The translations under genes and the position numbers were made by a program. 37,616 bases of DNA. It comes from an uncultured Blautia sp. GTDB taxonomy: Bacteria > Bacillota > Clostridia > Lachnospirales > Lachnospiraceae. Where the stretch lies: positions 1 to 37,616 of the forward strand of contig CAKRXU010000028.1 of the NCBI GenBank assembly GCA_934424575.1, in the 5' to 3' direction. The notes beneath the pieces were generated by a model that saw nothing but the letters and a program-made list of their open reading frames with translations, was not told the DNA's origin and did not search any database. Shown one piece after another: positions 33,900-37,616 of this stretch (its first letter is position 1; each line of letters opens with the position of its first letter).

Positions 33900-33928
33900 T
33901 TACAGTTAGTGAAATGAAGAATTACATT
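33900..33928 (+). promoter_or_regulatory. Possible promoter of the aldo/keto reductase
   Basis: TTACAG (33900-33905) and TACATT (33923-33928) are 17 bases apart, just upstream of the aldo/keto reductase and downstream of the palindrome. Confidence 0.4.
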
Positions 33929-33951
33929 TTAGAAAATTGGAGGTAAAAAGC

Positions 33952-34791
33952 ATGGAATATGTAACTCTGAACAATGGAATCAAAATGCCGAAACTTGGAT
34001 ATGGTGTTTACCAGACACCGCTGGAAGACACAAAACGCTGTGTGCTGGACGCAATTGATGTAGGATATCGCAGTATCGACACCGCACAGGCTTATTACAA
34101 TGAAGAAGGGGTAGGAGCAGCACTCAGCGAATGCGGACTGCCAAGAGAAGAGTTTTTCCTGACAACCAAAGTATGGATCACCAATGCCGGATATGAGAAA
34201 GCTAAAGCTTCCATCGAAGAATCGATGAAAAAACTGCAGACAGAATATCTGGATCTTCTGCTGATCCACCAGCCATTTGGCGATTATTACGGAACATACC
34301 GTGCAATGGAGGAACTGTACAAAGAAGGCAAGATCCGTGCAATCGGTGTATCCAACTTCGGACCGGATCGTTATCTTGATATTCAGCATTTTGCAAAAGT
34401 AAAACCGACTGTAAACCAGATCGAGACACATGTGTTCCAACAGCAGAAAGTTGCAAAGGAATATCTGAAAAAATACGGCTGCCAGATCGAATCCTGGGGA
34501 CCGTTCGCAGAAGGCCGCAAAGATATGTTTACCAATCCGGTTCTTACAGAGATTGGTGCAAAATACGGAAAGACCGCCGCACAGACAGCACTGCGTTTCC
34601 TGCTCCAGAGTGATGTGGTCATCATTCCGAAATCTGTACACAAAGACAGAATGCAGCAGAATTTTGACCTCTTTGATTTCAGCCTGACAGCAGAAGAAAT
34701 GGCAGCAATTGAGAAACTGGACGGTGGAGAAAGTCTGTTCTTTTCACATTATGATCCAAAAACAGTAGAATGGTTTATGTCTATTTTATAG
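33952..34791 (+). CDS. Aldo/keto reductase
   Basis: The 279-residue NADPH-dependent enzyme has the AKR catalytic tetrad D43, Y48, K73 and H106, the GVSNFG strand and the cofactor-binding IPKSVHKDR near the C-terminus. It reduces aldehydes or ketones to alcohols; the natural substrate cannot be told. The frame extends to a TTG at 33937, but that lies inside the TTGGAGGT ribosome site, 7 bases before ATG 33952. It is likely regulated by the divergent LysR protein. Confidence 0.92.
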   Translation: MEYVTLNNGIKMPKLGYGVYQTPLEDTKRCVLDAIDVGYRSIDTAQAYYNEEGVGAALSECGLPREEFFLTTKVWITNAGYEKAKASIEESMKKLQTEYLDLLLIHQPFGDYYGTYRAMEELYKEGKIRAIGVSNFGPDRYLDIQHFAKVKPTVNQIETHVFQQQKVAKEYLKKYGCQIESWGPFAEGRKDMFTNPVLTEIGAKYGKTAAQTALRFLLQSDVVIIPKSVHKDRMQQNFDLFDFSLTAEEMAAIEKLDGGESLFFSHYDPKTVEWFMSIL

Positions 34792-34822
34792 GAAATATTT
34801 TCTGCAAAAGGAGACAAATACT

Positions 34823-34888
34823 ATGGAAAACCGTAAATTAAGAGACATTGACCTGAATTATTCACTGCAACGCCGTGAACGTGACTAA
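34823..34888 (+). pseudogene. 21-codon stub of a gene interrupted by the IS1380 element
   Basis: A good ribosome site (AAAAGGAG, 9-base spacing) precedes ATG 34823, but the frame stops after 21 codons (starts MENRKLRDIDLNYSLQ). The stop lies in or next to the start of the IS1380-type element. It reads as the 5' remnant of a gene that once followed the aldo/keto reductase; no continuation is seen past the element. Confidence 0.5.
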
Positions 34889-36386
34889 AAGCCGCATAGT
34901 TGCTGTATTTTAATTGCATATTGCTTTTCACTTGTTAAGTGAATGAAAAAAGAGCATCCATTTGTGGTAAAATTAAGGTGTCTAACGTCTTAACAATCCC
35001 AAACAAAGGAGCCCTTTATGAGTATTGTAAACACCTTTTCACTTCAAAGCAATAGGCAAATTAAAATAAATTTTGACGGAGGTGATCTATCCTCCGATGC
35101 AGGACTCCTTTTGATAAAAGAATTCGCTGCAAAGATCGGCTTTGTAAAGCTGATCAAAAAGAACTTTAAAACTAATGATAAGTCCGTTCGGCTTCACAAA
35201 GACCATGAAAACCTGTTACAGATGATTTATCAGATCATCTCTGCATATTTTCAGGATGACTGTGCGGATGAACTGACATTGGATCCTGTTTTCCAGGCTA
35301 TTCTTGATAAAGAAAGTCTGGCATCACAACCGACATTATCAAGATTTTTTAACCGTATGGATGAAGATACCCTGATACAGTTTGATGACATCGACAAAAA
35401 TCTCAGGGATATCATCTATTCCATAAAACGGCCGGAGCATGTGCTTCTGGATCTGGACAGTACCCTGTTTGGCACTTATGGTAAGCAGGAAGGAGAAGGC
35501 TTCAACTTCCATTATCAGGCACATGGATATCATCCATTACTATGCTATGACGGGCTGACCGGGGATCTGATAAAAGCGGAACTTCGTGATGGAACGCTCT
35601 ACTGCAGCAATGGGGCAGATAAATTTATGAAATCCATCTTTCAGGAATACCTGGAAAGAGGTATTAATACTTATCTTCGTGGCGACAGCGGATTCTCCTC
35701 TCCAAAACTTTATGAAACCTGTGAGAGTAATGGCTGCTCTTATGCCATCCGTTTAAAACAGAATTCCACACTCATTGCCCTGGCTTCAGATAAAGAGGAA
35801 GATTTATACAAAGCCACTCAAAAGGATCAGATCAGCTACGCAGTAACTTATGGCGAATTTATGTATCAGGCAGGTTCATGGAAATATCCAAGACGTGTGG
35901 TTTTCAAAATCGAAAAACCATACGGTCAGCTGACACACATGTACACTTTTATTGTTACAAACATGGATATGGAACCTTACCAGATCATCCAGTTTTACTG
36001 TGGTCGGGGCAAAATGGAAAACTTTATTAAGGAAGGTAAAAGTGGATTTGATCTTGCTGCTGTCAGCAGCCGTTCCAAAGTAGTAAATGCCAACCGTATG
36101 AGGCTCCATATGCTTGCCTACAACTTATTTAACTGGTTCAGGCGACTGGTACTGCCAGCCAATATGCGAAAGCAACAGGTGGATACCATTCGCTTAAAGC
36201 TGATAAAGATTGCTGCAAGGGCAATCCATTCAGCAAGATCTATCACATTCAAACTGTGTAGCAGCTGTCCCTATAAAAAGGAGTTCTACAGGACTCTTGA
36301 GAATATCCAGCAGCTGTCTGTACAGTTGGAATAGCAACTATTAACGTACCTTGACAGTTTCAAAGTAACTTAATCAAACTTCACGG
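34873..36386 (+). mobile_element. IS1380-family insertion sequence
   Basis: The element contains one transposase gene. Candidate ends are CCGTGAA at 34873-34879 and its inverse TTCACGG at 36380-36386; ATAGTTGCT also occurs inverted further in on both sides. These short matches are tentative. The flanking bases do not show a clear 4-bp duplication, which suggests that one flank was later rearranged. A small CACTT/AAGTG hairpin lies before the transposase. Confidence 0.65.
35018..36334 (+). CDS. IS1380-family transposase
   Basis: The 438-residue protein is full length for IS1380 transposases. It has the DDE-type first aspartate in LLDLDSTLFGTYG (about 148), a second in YLRGDSGFSSP (about 226) and a glutamate-containing region around GRGKMENFIKEGK (about 340). 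AAAGGAG lies 6 bases before ATG. The frame is intact, so the element could be active if its ends are intact. Confidence 0.93.
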   Translation: MSIVNTFSLQSNRQIKINFDGGDLSSDAGLLLIKEFAAKIGFVKLIKKNFKTNDKSVRLHKDHENLLQMIYQIISAYFQDDCADELTLDPVFQAILDKESLASQPTLSRFFNRMDEDTLIQFDDIDKNLRDIIYSIKRPEHVLLDLDSTLFGTYGKQEGEGFNFHYQAHGYHPLLCYDGLTGDLIKAELRDGTLYCSNGADKFMKSIFQEYLERGINTYLRGDSGFSSPKLYETCESNGCSYAIRLKQNSTLIALASDKEEDLYKATQKDQISYAVTYGEFMYQAGSWKYPRRVVFKIEKPYGQLTHMYTFIVTNMDMEPYQIIQFYCGRGKMENFIKEGKSGFDLAAVSSRSKVVNANRMRLHMLAYNLFNWFRRLVLPANMRKQQVDTIRLKLIKIAARAIHSARSITFKLCSSCPYKKEFYRTLENIQQLSVQLE

Positions 36387-36492
36387 GGGCAGTTTGCTTA
36401 TTTCTGTGGATGGTTCGATTGAATTCAGTGGAACTGTTTTAAGGCTTTTCAGTATTGAGCATTTTTATATGCTCATGAATAATTCAGGGTAA
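36385..36492 (+). pseudogene. Possible C-terminal remnant of an unknown protein
   Basis: A 35-codon open stretch with protein-like composition (includes VDGSIEFSGTVLRLFSIEHF) runs from the element's right end to a TAA at 36490. It has no start and I do not recognise it. It contains a hairpin TGAGCAT/ATGCTCA at 36456-36475. It may be the rest of a gene cut by the IS1380 insertion. Confidence 0.25.
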
Positions 36493-36563
36493 GTTATGCA
36501 GAAAGGCGTGAGTCATAAGAATATGGCTTGAGTCTTTTTCTGTCTGGAAAGGAAGTGGGGAGC

Positions 36564-36743
36564 ATGGCACAGATTTTTCGTGTAGAGAGAACTAAGAATT
36601 TTACGGTAATGAGTAATCACCATTTCAAGAATAAGAATCTGACATTGAAAGCGAAAGGTCTATTGTCGCTAATGTTAAGTTTGCCAGATGACTGGAATTA
36701 CAATATGCAGGGACTGGCAACATTGAGCAGAGATGGGATTGAT
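36564..36743 (+). pseudogene. 5' fragment of an ICE/plasmid replication initiator-like HTH protein
   Basis: The first 60 codons (MAQIFRVERTKNFTVMSNHH onward, then LTLKAKGLLSLMLSLPDDWN and LATLSRDGID) match the N-terminus of the winged-helix replication initiator or helix-turn-helix proteins of conjugative elements in this group. After DGID the sequence no longer fits; the frame continues to 36860 with unrelated residues. A GGAAG ribosome site precedes ATG 36564. It is a remnant of a lost integrative element. Confidence 0.6.
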
Positions 36744-36905
36744 CATGGGTATGGAAACATGAAAACAGCCACCAGATGCTTTCCATCCGGTGTAGTCAGA
36801 TATGGCAGGGGCCAATCTTTCAGAATAATCTTCTTGTTTACTGCAACCCTTTTATTTTAAGGAAAAACGGTTAGATTTAGCTCTTTTCCCTATCCGTTAT
36901 TGATT

Positions 36906-37193
36906 TTAAGCATACTTACCCAGACCTTCTTTGAAGAAAGCCTGGGATTTCTGTTTCTTTTTTTGAATTCCGTATGGGCTGGTTATGCGTTCAAGATCTT
37001 CTGCCCTTTTCTGTTTCATGGTTTTTGAAACATACATTGTTTTATTACGCTGTTCCATTGATGTCTTGCAATTATTGCCTTTAATGCAATCCGTTTTATA
37101 AGGACAGCCACTGCAGTCGGAACATTTATAGACAGTCGTAGTTCTTCTATAGCCAGTTGCCGTTTTTCCCTTCTTTTCATACTGGGCTGTCAA
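36906..37193 (-). pseudogene. Fragment of an IS1182-like transposase
   Basis: The 95-codon frame has the Cys-rich KCSDCSGCPYKTDCIK segment and following basic MKQKRAEDLERITSPYGI typical of the C-terminal part of IS1182/DDE_Tnp_1 transposases. The region after ITSPYG does not follow the family pattern, and neither the N-terminal catalytic half nor the final segment is present. No ribosome site is seen. Confidence 0.6.
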
Positions 37194-37228
37194 CTTTTGA
37201 TTGTTCTTGCATATATAAAAATCATTCT

Positions 37229-37417
37229 CCTTATGCCGGAAAATTGATATGTCGTGCTATTGACGAAGCAAGGCAGCAGGGACGTGAGGGACTTGTACTG
37301 ACGTGTAAGGAAAAACTCGTTCCGTATTACGCAAAATTTGGTTTTTCTGATGAAGGTGTATCAGATAAATCCACGCACGGAAATGTCGTATGGCATCAGA
37401 TGCGGCTGGCTTTTTGA
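37229..37417 (+). pseudogene. C-terminal fragment of a GNAT acetyltransferase
   Basis: About 62 codons (AGKLICRAIDEARQQG, then LTCKEKLVPYYAKFGFSDEG) match the last third of a GNAT N-acetyltransferase, including the YYAKFGF helix that packs on acetyl-CoA. There is no start or acetyl-CoA loop upstream; before about 37229 the frame reads transposase antisense. Non-functional remnant. Confidence 0.65.
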
Positions 37418-37493
37418 CAGGTAACACCAATAAAGATGGTTGACTTTATAATATATTCTTTTTATAATTATTTCATAAAAAGGGTGCAGCGTG

Positions 37494-37526
37494 GCACATA
37501 GACAGGAATGTCTGTGTGCTTTTTTT
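37494..37526 (+). terminator. Rho-independent terminator
   Basis: GCACATAGACA (37494-37504) pairs with TGTCTGTGTGC (37509-37519) with one wobble around a GGAA loop, followed by seven T residues. It is a leftover terminator of the GNAT gene. Confidence 0.85.
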
Positions 37527-37555
37527 ACTTTATTCTTGGGTTATGGAGGGAAAAT

Positions 37556-37616
37556 ATGGCAGCTTTTGAGAGAATCTGTTCGGGAATTCCGGATATGGAT
37601 CAGGCACTGGATAATA
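37556..37616 (+). CDS. Start of a CDS running off the window, possibly a PEP/pyruvate-binding domain protein
   Basis: GGAGGG lies shortly before ATG 37556, and 20 codons are visible (MAAFERICSGIPDMDQALDN). The SGIPDMDQALDN start resembles that of PEP/pyruvate-binding (pyruvate phosphate dikinase-like) proteins in this family, but 20 residues are too few to be sure. Confidence 0.5.
   Translation, partial: MAAFERICSGIPDMDQALDN

Overview
The window looks like a chromosomal segment of a human-gut type Firmicute, most likely a member of the Lachnospiraceae (Blautia, Dorea or Ruminococcus-like). This is inferred from strong AGGAGG ribosome binding sites, the AT-leaning composition, sigma-A-type promoters, a carboxyspermidine-type polyamine operon, a TRAP-linked galacturonate cluster and the IS families present. 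No 16S rRNA or tRNA gene is present, so genus cannot be fixed.

Layout. 1-940: 3' part of an IS200/IS605-type tnpB and its structured right end. 995-1384: a strong promoter, a highly structured ~300 nt non-coding RNA (raiA-like candidate), its terminator and a long palindrome. 1454-7217: a five-gene polyamine operon (PLP decarboxylase, spermidine synthase, agmatinase, carboxyspermidine dehydrogenase, carboxyspermidine decarboxylase). 7302-17717: a complete hexuronate (galacturonate) regulon. uxaA-uxaB-eda-kdgK runs on the minus strand; TRAP dctPQM-uxaC-lacI runs on the plus strand. The two diverge from a control region with two matching LacI-type palindromes, one over each predicted start site. 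17773-24078: AraC regulator facing an alpha-galactoside ABC importer (binding protein and two permeases, no ATPase) and a GH36 alpha-galactosidase. 24177-25954: a family 2 glycosyltransferase followed by a collagen-like Gly-X-Y protein.

25980-27289: a 5' fragment of a DDE transposase joined head-to-head with a carbon-nitrogen hydrolase gene that has lost its 3' end. 27320-31448: the most unusual part. A HxlR regulator diverges from an operon coding for a 78-residue peptide with four near-identical 16-residue Cys-containing repeats (ACGX-type), a radical SAM/SPASM maturase, a flavin-type split-barrel/2x[4Fe-4S] protein, a sirtuin whose catalytic His is replaced by Gln (SirTM-like), and a nitroreductase. 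It reads as a RiPP-like or thiol-chemistry system whose product and role are not known to me.

31466-32972: hipBA-type toxin-antitoxin pair, whose 3' end overlaps a convergent LysR gene. The LysR gene diverges from an aldo/keto reductase. 34823-37417: a gene graveyard with a 21-codon stub, an IS1380-family element, a truncated replication-initiator gene, an IS1182-like fragment and a GNAT fragment, all signs of repeated mobile-element turnover. A new CDS begins at 37556 and runs off the window.
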